Below, piece after piece: positions 1 through 8,296 of a stretch of DNA of 64,000 bases (positions are counted from its first letter, which is position 1; every line of letters starts with the position of its first letter). The notes below the pieces were generated by a model. That model was not told the origin of the DNA. It worked only from the letters and a program-made list of their open reading frames with translations, and ran no database searches. The DNA is from CALCKU01 sp964534845 (GTDB taxonomy: Bacteria; Pseudomonadota; Alphaproteobacteria; Caulobacterales; Maricaulaceae): NCBI GenBank assembly GCA_964534845.1, contig CAZHPV010000003.1:1-64000 (forward strand), read 5' to 3'. The position numbers and the translations under genes are program-made.

Positions 1-793
1 CCTTACACATAATATATGACAGAATAGCACCGGAAGAGCCAACCAAAGCGCCAACGATAATCAGCGCCAAATTACCCAAAGTAAAGCCAAGCGCGGCTGC
101 CGCCCAGCCCGAATAAGAATTCAGCATGGAGACAACTACAGGCATATCCGCGCCGCCGATCGGGATAATCAACAAAAATCCGAGTAGGAAGGTGATAGCG
201 ATAATCGCCCAGAACATTCGCGGGTCAGCCCCGCCTGTCGTCATCAAGAGATAAATCAGTACAATTGTCGCAATTGCCAGCCCCAGATTGATGAGATGTC
301 GCATGGGAAGCAATATCGGCGCGCCCGACATATTCCCGTTAAGCTTGGCAAACGCTATCACGGAGCCTGAAAACGTAATCGCCCCTATCGCAGCCCCCAA
401 AGAAAGCTCAAGCAGGCTAAAAGGTTTAATCCCCGTTGGCGTACTAATGCTGAAACTATCAGGGGAGAAATAGGCCGCTATCGCAACAAGAACCGCTGCC
501 AGACCCACAAGGGAGTGAAAGGCCGCAACAAGTTGAGGCATATCTGTCATCGGGATTTTACGGGCAATAACCGCCCCGATAACACCGCCAATGGCAAGAC
601 CAGCTCCGGCTAAAACCAGGCTCTTACCACCCAAGCCGGCTACCAATATTGTTGTGATAATCGCAATGGCGATACCCATCATGCCAAAGAGGTTACCCCG
701 GCGCGAGCTTTCCGGAGAGGAGAGTCCGCGCAAGGCCAGAATAAAGAGAACGGCCGATACCGTATAAAGAATAGCTGCGAGATTAGCGGACAT
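1..793 (-). CDS. pntB: NAD(P) transhydrogenase beta subunit (partial)
   Basis: Beta subunit of the membrane-bound proton-translocating transhydrogenase, which moves hydride between NADH and NADP+ at the expense of the proton gradient. Only the first ~264 residues are in the window; the C-terminal NADP-binding domain lies beyond base 1. The visible protein begins MSANLAAILYTV and is a series of hydrophobic helices, including the family segment AFHSLVGLAAV. The ATG shares its A with the stop codon of the upstream alpha-2 gene (TAATG), so translation is probably coupled. Gene order alpha1-alpha2-beta matches the three-subunit alphaproteobacterial enzyme. The truncation is a window effect only. 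Confidence 0.93.
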   Translation of the reverse strand, partial: MSANLAAILYTVSAVLFILALRGLSSPESSRRGNLFGMMGIAIAIITTILVAGLGGKSLVLAGAGLAIGGVIGAVIARKIPMTDMPQLVAAFHSLVGLAAVLVAIAAYFSPDSFSISTPTGIKPFSLLELSLGAAIGAITFSGSVIAFAKLNGNMSGAPILLPMRHLINLGLAIATIVLIYLLMTTGGADPRMFWAIIAITFLLGFLLIIPIGGADMPVVVSMLNSYSGWAAAALGFTLGNLALIIVGALVGSSGAILSYIMCK

Positions 794-1167
794 TATTTGG
801 CCTCCGCTTTCTTGGCCGGTTTTTCTTTTTTCTTATACATAGCCAACATACGTTGGGTGACAAGAAAACCGCCAAAAATATTAATTGCACATAAGCCAAC
901 GGCCACTGTACCGGCATAAGTCGAGAGACTTGAACCGCCTTTGGCACCAGATGCAACCGCGATAAGGGCGCCAACAATAATAACCGACGAGATCGCATTT
1001 GTGACCGCCATTAAAGGCGTATGCAGAGCCGGCGTCACCGACCAAACAACATAATAACCGACAAATATCGCCATCACAAATATAGCCAATTGAAAAACGA
1101 AGGGCGATATAGCGGCACTTCCCGCCATTAACAATCCAGCCCCCGCAATAGATAAAATATAAGCCAT
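793..1167 (-). CDS. pntAB: NAD(P) transhydrogenase alpha-2 subunit
   Basis: Small membrane subunit (124 aa) corresponding to the C-terminal transmembrane part of single-chain PntA; it contributes helices to the proton channel. The sequence shows a short hydrophobic N-terminus followed by three to four membrane helices and a basic Lys/Ala-rich tail. An AAGGGA ribosome site overlaps the end of pntAA, whose stop is 2 bp upstream of this ATG. The stop codon shares one base with the pntB start. All three subunits are therefore one transcript. A shorter overlapping reading frame at 783-998 is a shadow of this gene. Confidence 0.93.
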   Translation of the reverse strand: MAYILSIAGAGLLMAGSAAISPFVFQLAIFVMAIFVGYYVVWSVTPALHTPLMAVTNAISSVIIVGALIAVASGAKGGSSLSTYAGTVAVGLCAINIFGGFLVTQRMLAMYKKKEKPAKKAEAK

Positions 1168-1169
1168 CT

Positions 1170-2300
1170 CTATCCCTTTACCCGTTCATGTATAATCTCG
1201 CCGTCGCGTGTTAGCGTACAGCCCTTGATAATTTCGTCATCCCAATGCGGGGCATAGGCCCCGTCTTCAGAACTGAGTAAAGGCAAAAAGGCCTTCAAAT
1301 TGCGCGCGAACATATTTGACGCATCTGACGCCATACGAGAAGGCCAGTTCAAATGGCCGACAATTTTAACACCGTTTGCCGTGGTCACTATTTTGCCGGG
1401 TTTCGCGCCCTCACAATTTCCGCCGCGTTCAACAGCCAGATCCACAATCACGGAGCCAGCACGCATGGCCGCCAGCATATTTTTATCTATCAGTTTTGGC
1501 GCAGGGCGACCAGGAATGAGCGCTGTCGTGATCACAATATCCTGTTTGGCAATATGGCTGGCCGTTAATTCAGCTTGTAATTTCTGATATTCCGGTGACA
1601 TTTGCTTGGCATACCCCCCCGCTGTTTCCGCAGCTTTAAACTCCTCATTTTCAACCGCAATAAATTTAGCTCCCAGAGATGCAACCTGTTCCTTAGCGGC
1701 AGGGCGTACATCTGTTGCAGTCGTCACCGCACCAAGGCGCCGCGCGGTCGCAATGGCTTGCAATCCAGCCACACCCGCGCCCATAACAAATATTTTGGCT
1801 GGCGCGACTGTTCCCGCAGCCGTCATCATCATGGGCATAGCCCGCCCGTAAACCGACCCCGCTTCAACCACAGAACGATAGCCCGCGAGATTGGATTGCG
1901 AAGATAGGACATCCATGCTCTGGGCTCGCGAAATGCGGGGGATATATTCAAGAGCATAGGCACTGATACCGGCCTTGGCACAAGCGGCGACATATTTAGG
2001 ATTATCTGTCGGGTTCATCAGGCCGGTTAATCCCGCGCCCTTTTTCATTTGGCCAATGAGTTTTATGTCCGCGCCCGTAACAGACATAACCAGATCGGCT
2101 GATTTGACCGCCGCGCCATTACTGGTGGCAATACTGGCCCCAACCTCTTTATAATCTGCGTCCGGAAAATTTGCGAGACCGCCAGCCCCTTTAACAATCG
2201 TGACCTGATGGCCAGAAGCGATATAACCCTTTACCGTATCCGGCGTTGCAGCAACCCGGGCTTCATCACCGCCCGTATCATTTAGAACGGAAATTTTCAT
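1170..2300 (-). CDS. pntAA: NAD(P) transhydrogenase alpha-1 subunit
   Basis: Cytosolic NAD(H)-binding subunit of the transhydrogenase, 376 aa, of the alanine dehydrogenase/PntA family. It begins MKISVLNDTGGDEARVAATP, and the Rossmann motif VMGAGVAGLQAIATARRLGA lies near residue 175; further on is VIVDLAVERGGNCEGAKPG, typical of the family. The length fits the split alpha-1 form that lacks membrane helices. AAGGA lies 6 bp before the ATG. It is the first gene of the pnt operon; the aa3-oxidase subunit IV gene lies 96 bp upstream on the same strand. Confidence 0.95.
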   Translation of the reverse strand: MKISVLNDTGGDEARVAATPDTVKGYIASGHQVTIVKGAGGLANFPDADYKEVGASIATSNGAAVKSADLVMSVTGADIKLIGQMKKGAGLTGLMNPTDNPKYVAACAKAGISAYALEYIPRISRAQSMDVLSSQSNLAGYRSVVEAGSVYGRAMPMMMTAAGTVAPAKIFVMGAGVAGLQAIATARRLGAVTTATDVRPAAKEQVASLGAKFIAVENEEFKAAETAGGYAKQMSPEYQKLQAELTASHIAKQDIVITTALIPGRPAPKLIDKNMLAAMRAGSVIVDLAVERGGNCEGAKPGKIVTTANGVKIVGHLNWPSRMASDASNMFARNLKAFLPLLSSEDGAYAPHWDDEIIKGCTLTRDGEIIHERVKG

Positions 2301-2396
2301 GATATTCCTTTTATTCCACTAAGACGGACAATCTTCCATGGCAAATGCCCGATAGGGTTTAGCGCTCAGATTGCCTTTTAGACGTGATATTGAGAG

Positions 2397-2684
2397 TTAA
2401 AATATGAGGCAAAAAAAGCCGATAACACCAGCCAGTCCTATAACAAGCGCGTACCATCCGCCTTTAAGTTTTAAGGCTACCCCGAGAATTATCCCGATTA
2501 TGGTCGTCACGACCAGCGCAGGAAACCATGTCAAAGCCGTACCAAAAATCAACGTCGGTAAGATAACGATCAGGGCGACCAAAGCCCCGCCATATATCGT
2601 CCAGTTCATAAATCCACCAAAGGTGCCTTTATGATCTTCAACGTCCATTTCACCATGAACATAATCCGAGTGTCCTGACCCCAT
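2397..2684 (-). CDS. aa3-type cytochrome c oxidase subunit IV family protein
   Basis: Small membrane protein (95 aa) recognised as the bacterial aa3-type oxidase subunit IV family (COX4_pro_2 type): a short polar N-terminus with HGEMDVEDHKGTFGGFMNW followed by two or three hydrophobic helices. In this family the N-terminal signature precedes an anchoring helix that packs beside subunits I and III. The ATG at 2684 is preferred over the in-frame GTG at 2687 because AGGA sits 7 bp before the ATG. It lies upstream of pntAA on the same strand, a pairing common in alphaproteobacteria. The length is on the long side because of the extra C-terminal helices. Confidence 0.75.
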   Translation of the reverse strand: MGSGHSDYVHGEMDVEDHKGTFGGFMNWTIYGGALVALIVILPTLIFGTALTWFPALVVTTIIGIILGVALKLKGGWYALVIGLAGVIGFFCLIF

Positions 2685-2964
2685 CACATCATCCTATTTT
2701 AGCTAATTTTGATCTCTTTAAAATGTGGGTCTGGCTAACATGATCGTGTTGAAAGTTCAAGATGAAATCAGGCGAACTCCGCGCACCGAAGCTAAAATTT
2801 TCCTCCGTTTTTATAGGATTTTTGAGAAAATATTAACTCTATCTTTTAAATCCAAATTCATGATCATGTCCCATATTGCAACGCAAGATATCTGGACCAC
2901 AAACACTGATTTGTGCAACAGACAACACTCTATGGGCTAAGCCCATACATTATCGGGGATTATT

Positions 2965-4425
2965 ATGGGTAGAACAGTTCTTATTGTAGATGATGATCCA
3001 ACTCAAAGACGTTTGCTACAAGCTGTTGTCGAAAAAAGCGGATTTTCAACTCTGCAGGCTGATAGCGGGGAGAAGGCTTTGGAAATGGCCCTAAACCCGG
3101 ACGGTGCCAATATCCATATAATGTTGCTTGACCTTATCATGCCCGGCCTCAACGGTCTGGAGACATTAAAAGAACTCATGAAGTCACGGCCTGAATTACC
3201 GGTTATTGTGCTGACCGGTAAAGGCAGTATCGATACTGTTGTTGAATCCATGAAGGCGGGAGCCCGTGATTTTATTGTCAAACCTGCAAGCCCGGAACGT
3301 ATTATCGTCTCTATCCGCAATGCCTTGGAAATCAAAACACTGGCAAAGGAAGTCACACGTTTAAAGAAGACGGCGGAAGGTAGTCTGCAATTTTCAGACC
3401 TTATTGGTAACGCCCAATCCATGCGCTCTGTCGTCGCTATGGGCGAGCGCGGGGCTAAAGCCAATATTCCTATTCTTATTACTGGCGAGTCGGGGGTCGG
3501 TAAGGAAGTCGTAGCCCGGGCCATTCAAGGCGCCTCTGAGCGCTCTGGCGGGCCGTTTATTACGGTGAATTGCGGAGCCATTCCTGAAAATCTGGTTGAA
3601 AGTATTTTATTTGGCCACGAAAAAGGCTCTTTTACAGGTGCCAATGCCCGGCATATGGGAAAGTTTCAAGAAGCCTCGGGCGGAACACTTTTCCTGGATG
3701 AGGTCGGCGAACTTCCTCTTGATATGCAAGTTAAATTATTACGCGTTCTTCAAGAGGGCGAGGTTGACCCTATCGGCGCTAAACGCCCCGTCAGTGTTGA
3801 CGTACGCATAATTTCTGCAACAAACCGCGATTTATCCGAAGCCGTTAAGATCGGAACGTTCCGTGAAGATCTTTTTTACCGCTTAAATGTATTTCCTATT
3901 CTCGTCCCCAGCTTGCGGGACCGCCGCGAAGATATTCCGGCATTACTGGATCATTTCATCAAGCGGTTTAACGCTCAGGAACATATCAATGTTATCGGAA
4001 CAACAACCAGCACAATTGAATTGCTCAAAGCCTATGACTGGCCGGGTAATGTCAGACAATTGGAAAACACGATTTTCCGGGCAATGATTTTATCAGACGG
4101 GGTTATGTTAAAACCGCAAGATTTTCCGCAAATCTCCGGCCTGTCCCCGACCATGCAAAACACCACGCCGAGTCCTTTAAACACCATTATAGGAACACCG
4201 AGCCCGGCAGACGACCAACACCATCAAAATCCTATCGAGTTTATGGATAGGGACGGTCACCTCAGATCGCTTGAAGATATTGAACGGGACCTGATCGAGT
4301 TTGCGATTGATACCTATAGTGGACATATGTCCGAAGTGGCCAGACGCCTCGGTATTGGACGCTCGACACTGTATCGTAAAGTACGCGAACATGATCTGGA
4401 TGTAGAGAGTAAAAAATCCGCTTAG
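2965..4425 (+). CDS. Sigma-54-dependent response regulator, TacA-like
   Basis: NtrC-type transcription activator of 486 aa. Receiver domain residues 4-120 with acidic pocket DDD and phospho-acceptor Asp56 (LLDLIMPG); AAA+ domain about 145-370 with Walker A GESGVGKE (174-181) and the sigma-54-contacting loop written GSFTGA (221-226) instead of GAFTGA; Fis-type helix-turn-helix at about 440-475. The N-terminus with DDDPTQRRLLQAV resembles Caulobacter TacA, a regulator of stalk and cell-pole genes; that orthology is my inference from memory. No histidine kinase gene adjoins it, so the phosphodonor is elsewhere. A GGGGAT ribosome site precedes the ATG. It is monocistronic, convergent with the next gene. 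Confidence 0.88.
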   Translation: MGRTVLIVDDDPTQRRLLQAVVEKSGFSTLQADSGEKALEMALNPDGANIHIMLLDLIMPGLNGLETLKELMKSRPELPVIVLTGKGSIDTVVESMKAGARDFIVKPASPERIIVSIRNALEIKTLAKEVTRLKKTAEGSLQFSDLIGNAQSMRSVVAMGERGAKANIPILITGESGVGKEVVARAIQGASERSGGPFITVNCGAIPENLVESILFGHEKGSFTGANARHMGKFQEASGGTLFLDEVGELPLDMQVKLLRVLQEGEVDPIGAKRPVSVDVRIISATNRDLSEAVKIGTFREDLFYRLNVFPILVPSLRDRREDIPALLDHFIKRFNAQEHINVIGTTTSTIELLKAYDWPGNVRQLENTIFRAMILSDGVMLKPQDFPQISGLSPTMQNTTPSPLNTIIGTPSPADDQHHQNPIEFMDRDGHLRSLEDIERDLIEFAIDTYSGHMSEVARRLGIGRSTLYRKVREHDLDVESKKSA

Positions 4426-4455
4426 AGATACAGGCGCAGGCAAACGGCTAACATT

Positions 4456-5034
4456 TCATCTCTTGTCATCTTTAACCAATCTTAGAAACGGCTTGATCTG
4501 TTTCCGGGGTTGTTTTTGAGCCTCTTCGGGGGTTTCATCAGGGGTAGGCGGAACCATATCATCCTCTATATGACGTATACGTGTTTTATAGCCAGGTTGG
4601 TTTTTACGTCTAAAACCCTTCTTTTTAAAACCGCTAGATTTCGTCTCTTTAAAACCCCCAGATCCAGAAAGAGCCTCTGCCGCGTCACGCTTTTGCGCCT
4701 TTAGCTTTTTACGCATATCGCTCATGACGCGCTTTTGCGAAAAAGATAGCGCCTCGCCCGCGCGCCCCTTTGTTAAGTCATTAAAAGCCGATCCATATTT
4801 ATCAAGACGCTCAGACACAGACTCTGAGAATGTTTTCTCCCAATCCGATAAATCATCGCAAGCATCTAATTGCGTCTTCAATCGCTCCAGTTTACGCTGG
4901 GCCTTGCGCGCCGAGCGTTCGCGGGATTTTCGGTCTTTTTCGCGCTGCTTTTTTTTCGCCGCGTCTAATTGCGCTTGGCGAGCCTGCCATTCAATTTTAT
5001 CGACATCATCTTCCACATGCCCAACATAGGGCAT
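4456..5034 (-). CDS. Hypothetical charged, coiled-coil-like protein
   Basis: 192 aa protein of no family I recognise. It is extremely rich in Lys, Arg, Glu and Asp. Residues 15-60 (WQARQAQLDAAKKKQREKDR) look like a long charged helix or coiled coil; a middle region carries a second helix; residues 115-150 are Gly/Lys-rich with GFKETKSSGFKKKGFRRK; the tail is acidic-proline (PPTPDETPEE). No signal peptide or membrane segment, so a cytoplasmic, possibly RNA- or ribosome-associated protein is a guess from composition. It follows holC by 44 bp on the same strand and is probably the last gene of the pepA-holC transcript. Confidence 0.65.
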   Translation of the reverse strand: MPYVGHVEDDVDKIEWQARQAQLDAAKKKQREKDRKSRERSARKAQRKLERLKTQLDACDDLSDWEKTFSESVSERLDKYGSAFNDLTKGRAGEALSFSQKRVMSDMRKKLKAQKRDAAEALSGSGGFKETKSSGFKKKGFRRKNQPGYKTRIRHIEDDMVPPTPDETPEEAQKQPRKQIKPFLRLVKDDKR

Positions 5035-5078
5035 TCGTTTTCACGTGCAACTCTGTTTCGCCTATAATTCAAACACTG

Positions 5079-5552
5079 TTATGTCGACGCCTTCTTGATC
5101 CACTTACCGCGTCCGTCCTGTTGCCAGTACGACATGGCGGCCCCGCTGGCTTTTGTCTCAGACCAGTGTTTGCGCGCCTGTGTAACGGCGGTTTCGCTTT
5201 GACCATTAATCATGTAAATCAGACGTGAAACACCGGTAAGGTCAGACATTTCTGATCCGTCGGTAATAAAGACAATATCTGCCCCCTCTGCAGCGCTTGC
5301 ATGAGCCGAAAGCTTTACCGGGTGACTATCCGCCAATGGCTCATCATCGCGCCCGTGCGGCAGAAAAGCATCCTCGCGGTAAGTCCACAAAAATGTGTCC
5401 AGTTCTGCGAGTTCCGCCTCTGATGTTTTAACCAAAGCCGTCCAACCGCGCTCCAGAGTTTTTTCCAGTAATTCAGGCAGAACCGCTTTTAAGCTGGAAC
5501 TTTCCATATGGTAAAACCAATATTCAGGGGCGGTGTTGTGCGTTTGGGACAT
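5079..5552 (-). CDS. holC: DNA polymerase III chi subunit
   Basis: Accessory subunit of the DNA polymerase III clamp loader; chi links the holoenzyme to single-strand binding protein. At 157 aa it has the HolC pattern: EYWFYHMESSSLKAVLPELL at the N-terminus, RGWTALVKTSEAELAELDTF, WTYREDAFLPHGR and HPVKLS, then the YMINGQ segment. The ATG directly abuts the pepA stop codon, with the ribosome site GAGGG formed by the last pepA codons, so the two are translated as a coupled pair. The pepA-holC pairing is conserved across proteobacteria and supports the call. Confidence 0.92.
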   Translation of the reverse strand: MSQTHNTAPEYWFYHMESSSLKAVLPELLEKTLERGWTALVKTSEAELAELDTFLWTYREDAFLPHGRDDEPLADSHPVKLSAHASAAEGADIVFITDGSEMSDLTGVSRLIYMINGQSETAVTQARKHWSETKASGAAMSYWQQDGRGKWIKKAST

Positions 5553-7028
5553 TTAGCCCTCATAATTATCGGCAATCCAGCGATTAAGCAGACGCACGCC
5601 AAACCCCGTTGCAAAGGCTGGCTCGCGCGGATCATGACGGGCATTCTTCATAGCGGTGCCCGCCACATCAAGATGGGCCCAAGCCGTCTCACCCACAAAG
5701 CGCTGTAGGAATTGCGCAGCCGTTATTGAGCCAGCCATACGCCCGCCAATATTTTTCATATCAGCATTGGGGCTATCAAGCAGACGGTCATAATACGGCC
5801 CGAGCGGCAAACGCCATGTTCTTTCCGTCGAGCTATCTGAGGCTGCAAGTATTTGTTCGGCCAAGCCGTCATCATTTGAAAACAGACCGGCATGTTCCCC
5901 GCCCAGCGCAACGAGTATCGCCCCGGTCAAAGTCGCCAGATTAATCATGGCTTTGGGTTTATAATTCGTGCGCGCATAATGCAGGGCATCAGCTAAAACC
6001 AGCCGCCCTTCCGCATCCGTATTTTGCACCTCAATCGTTTGTCCTGACATGGAGGTTACGACATCGCCGGGTAATTGGGCTTTGCCGTCCGGCATGTTTT
6101 CAACCAGACCCACAATACCGACAACATTGGCTTTGGCCTTACGGGCGGCTAAAGCCCGCATAGCACCAACAACCGCAGCGGAACCGCCCATATCCCCCTT
6201 CATATCCCACATATTCGCCCCGGGCTTTAACGAAATACCGCCCGTATCAAAGGTTACGCCCTTGCCAACAAGGCAGACAGGTTTGTCTCCGGATTTCCCG
6301 CCGTTCCAGCGCATAATAACCAATTGCGATTCTCTTGCCGATCCCAGCCCGACACCCAAAAGGGCATGCATGCCAAGGGTTGCCATTTTCTTTTCTCCAA
6401 AGATTTCGATCTTCAAACCGAGCTGATCTAACTTTTTAATCCGGGCAGCATAAGATTTAGGGTAGAGCTTATTAGGCGGTTCAGAAACCAAGTCCCGTGC
6501 AAAAATTTGACCGTCACACACTGGGCCATAATAATTCTTATAAGCTGCGCGCGCCTTGGTTGGCTCGTCACACGCCACCTTAATGGCCTTCACACTCGGT
6601 TTTTTACTCGCGGGTAATTTCGTCCGGTAAGTGTCAAAGCGGTAGGATGCCAACCGGGCCCCTACACATATTCTGGCCGCGCTATCAGGACTGATATCCA
6701 TGCCGCCAAGGTGAAAGGTCAGGCTTGTTTCACCGGACAGCAAAAGGGACTTTGCTATTTTTGCCCCAAACATTTCAGCATCAAATTTGGATTTCTCTCC
6801 CGCACCCACAATGATTAATCGCCCGAGAGACAAGCCTTGCGGGGCATAAAGACTAAAGGATTTTCCTAGCTGACCGGTAAAGCCGGCCGCTTTGGCCGCC
6901 TTTTTATAATGCGCGCCCATAGCGTCTATATAGTCCTTGGCGGCGCCGAAAGCCTTACCCTTATTAAATACCGGTATAATAGCGGTTCCGGCGGCAACGG
7001 GTTTATCGGCAATGAAGCTGACTTTCAT
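5553..7028 (-). CDS. pepA: Leucyl aminopeptidase (M17)
   Basis: Cytosolic dizinc/dimanganese aminopeptidase, 491 aa, the normal PepA length. The catalytic M17 domain is clear: VGKGVTFDTGGISLKPG with the metal-binding Lys and Asp, WDMKGDMGGSAAV, and the family signature NTDAEGRLVLADALHYA. The N-terminal ~170 residues form the usual macro-like domain. AGGA lies 7 bp before the ATG. It is divergent from lptF across a 143-bp region and transcribed with holC. Some PepA proteins also bind DNA; nothing in the sequence tells whether this one does. Confidence 0.96.
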   Translation of the reverse strand: MKVSFIADKPVAAGTAIIPVFNKGKAFGAAKDYIDAMGAHYKKAAKAAGFTGQLGKSFSLYAPQGLSLGRLIIVGAGEKSKFDAEMFGAKIAKSLLLSGETSLTFHLGGMDISPDSAARICVGARLASYRFDTYRTKLPASKKPSVKAIKVACDEPTKARAAYKNYYGPVCDGQIFARDLVSEPPNKLYPKSYAARIKKLDQLGLKIEIFGEKKMATLGMHALLGVGLGSARESQLVIMRWNGGKSGDKPVCLVGKGVTFDTGGISLKPGANMWDMKGDMGGSAAVVGAMRALAARKAKANVVGIVGLVENMPDGKAQLPGDVVTSMSGQTIEVQNTDAEGRLVLADALHYARTNYKPKAMINLATLTGAILVALGGEHAGLFSNDDGLAEQILAASDSSTERTWRLPLGPYYDRLLDSPNADMKNIGGRMAGSITAAQFLQRFVGETAWAHLDVAGTAMKNARHDPREPAFATGFGVRLLNRWIADNYEG

Positions 7029-7125
7029 AATTTATTCCTTCATAAGCTGCGGGCATATAGATATGTAACGCGGTGTCTCTATAACATCTTAAATGTGGTA
7101 AAGGAAAGCGAGGTAAGATAGAAGC

Positions 7126-7152
7126 CCTGATATGGACTTATCAGGTTTTTTT
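7126..7152 (+). terminator. Intrinsic terminator in the lptF leader
   Basis: A 7-bp stem CCTGATA/TATCAGG with a 6-nt loop is followed immediately by seven T residues on the plus strand, a textbook factor-independent terminator. No plus-strand gene ends here: the nearest one upstream ends at 4425, and pepA runs the other way. It lies 20 bp before the lptF start, so it must end a short leader or small RNA begun inside the 7029-7125 region. Attenuation of lptFG is the simplest reading; a separate small RNA is the alternative. Confidence 0.7.
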
Positions 7153-7171
7153 AAACATTAGAGAGTGGCGC

Positions 7172-8296
7172 GTGACGCTTTTGCAAAGATATTTTTGGCG
7201 ACAATCCCTTTGGCCTCTCCTGATTACCCTCGCGGCACTGACGACATTAGCCCTCCTCACCCAAAGCCTCTCCACTTTGGATCTTATCGTGGAAAACCGG
7301 CAAACTGCTTTGACATTTTTTAAGATTACACTTTTAGCCTTGCCGCAATTAATTGCAATTATCCTGCCCGTAGCGACATTTTTCGCCGTGCTCTATGCGT
7401 TCAACCGTCTCAATGTGGATAGCGAGCTAATGGTGACGAAGGCTTCGGGCGTCAGTCCTTGGCAAATTGCCAGTCCCGCCCTGCGCCTCGCCAGCTATGC
7501 CATGACGGCTCAGCTAATTATCAATATTCTGGCTCAACCCTTCGCCTTTCGGGAAATGCGGCACGCCCTGAGCGATATCAGAAATGACGTCGCGGCAAAA
7601 ATGGTGCAGGCGGGCAATTTTATCACCCCAATAGACGGCCTTACCTTTTATGCCCAAGAAGTTTTCCCCAATGGCTATATGCAAGACATTCTTATTTATG
7701 ATGATCGCAATAGTGATGAGCCTGTCACCTATATGGCTAAAACCGGCTATCTCTACCAAAATGAAGGCCAAACAAGATTCATTCTCAATACGGCCAGCTA
7801 CCAGATTGTGAAAGACGATAAGAGCCTCGATATTCTGGAGGTAGAGCGCGATGAAATTGATCTTACCGACATATTGGCCGCAAGCGGGCCGACCCATCTC
7901 AAGGCCTCTGACAGGTTTTTGCACGAACTTTTAAGGCCCGATCCCGAAACATTGCGCGACACAAGGCAGGCACGTGAATTTTTAGCAGAAGGCCACGGAC
8001 GTTTATCAATGCCGCTTTACAATATAGCGCTCACACTTCTGGCGCTGAGTTTTTTAATAAGAGGGCCCTATCAACGCACCGGCTATCACCGTCCCATTAC
8101 TATATGTTCGATTATCGGGTTTTCCGTCTATCTTGCCAGCTTTGCAATACAGTCGGCGGCTAAAGGCAATCCAGCCTTAAACAGTCTGCAATACGGCCTA
8201 CCACTGGCGTTAAGTCTCATCTGTCTTATCGCTTTGCTTTTCAGAAACCCGCGTCAACGCGGCACCCGCACCCGTTCTTTAAAGGGCCCTGCCTGA
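7172..8296 (+). CDS. lptF: LPS export permease LptF
   Basis: Inner-membrane subunit of the LptB2FG ABC transporter that extracts lipopolysaccharide and feeds it to LptC/LptA. 374 aa with the YjgP/YjgQ layout: helices at about 10-30, 55-80 and 100-120, a periplasmic beta-jellyroll (about 130-270), then three helices at the C-terminus. The N-terminal LLQRYFWRQSLWPLL is characteristic. The start is GTG at 7172 with GAGAG upstream. The stop overlaps the lptG start (TGATG). The leader carries an intrinsic terminator, so expression may be attenuated. Confidence 0.92.
   Translation: MTLLQRYFWRQSLWPLLITLAALTTLALLTQSLSTLDLIVENRQTALTFFKITLLALPQLIAIILPVATFFAVLYAFNRLNVDSELMVTKASGVSPWQIASPALRLASYAMTAQLIINILAQPFAFREMRHALSDIRNDVAAKMVQAGNFITPIDGLTFYAQEVFPNGYMQDILIYDDRNSDEPVTYMAKTGYLYQNEGQTRFILNTASYQIVKDDKSLDILEVERDEIDLTDILAASGPTHLKASDRFLHELLRPDPETLRDTRQAREFLAEGHGRLSMPLYNIALTLLALSFLIRGPYQRTGYHRPITICSIIGFSVYLASFAIQSAAKGNPALNSLQYGLPLALSLICLIALLFRNPRQRGTRTRSLKGPA

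Noticed and set aside
2725..2940. 71-codon plus-strand frame before the sigma-54 activator
   Set aside because: No ribosome site, no family; the region is leader DNA.
3003..3524. 173-codon minus-strand frame
   Set aside because: Antisense to the sigma-54 activator receiver and AAA+ regions; no independent support.
4724..5029. 101-codon plus-strand frame
   Set aside because: Antisense shadow of the charged hypothetical protein.
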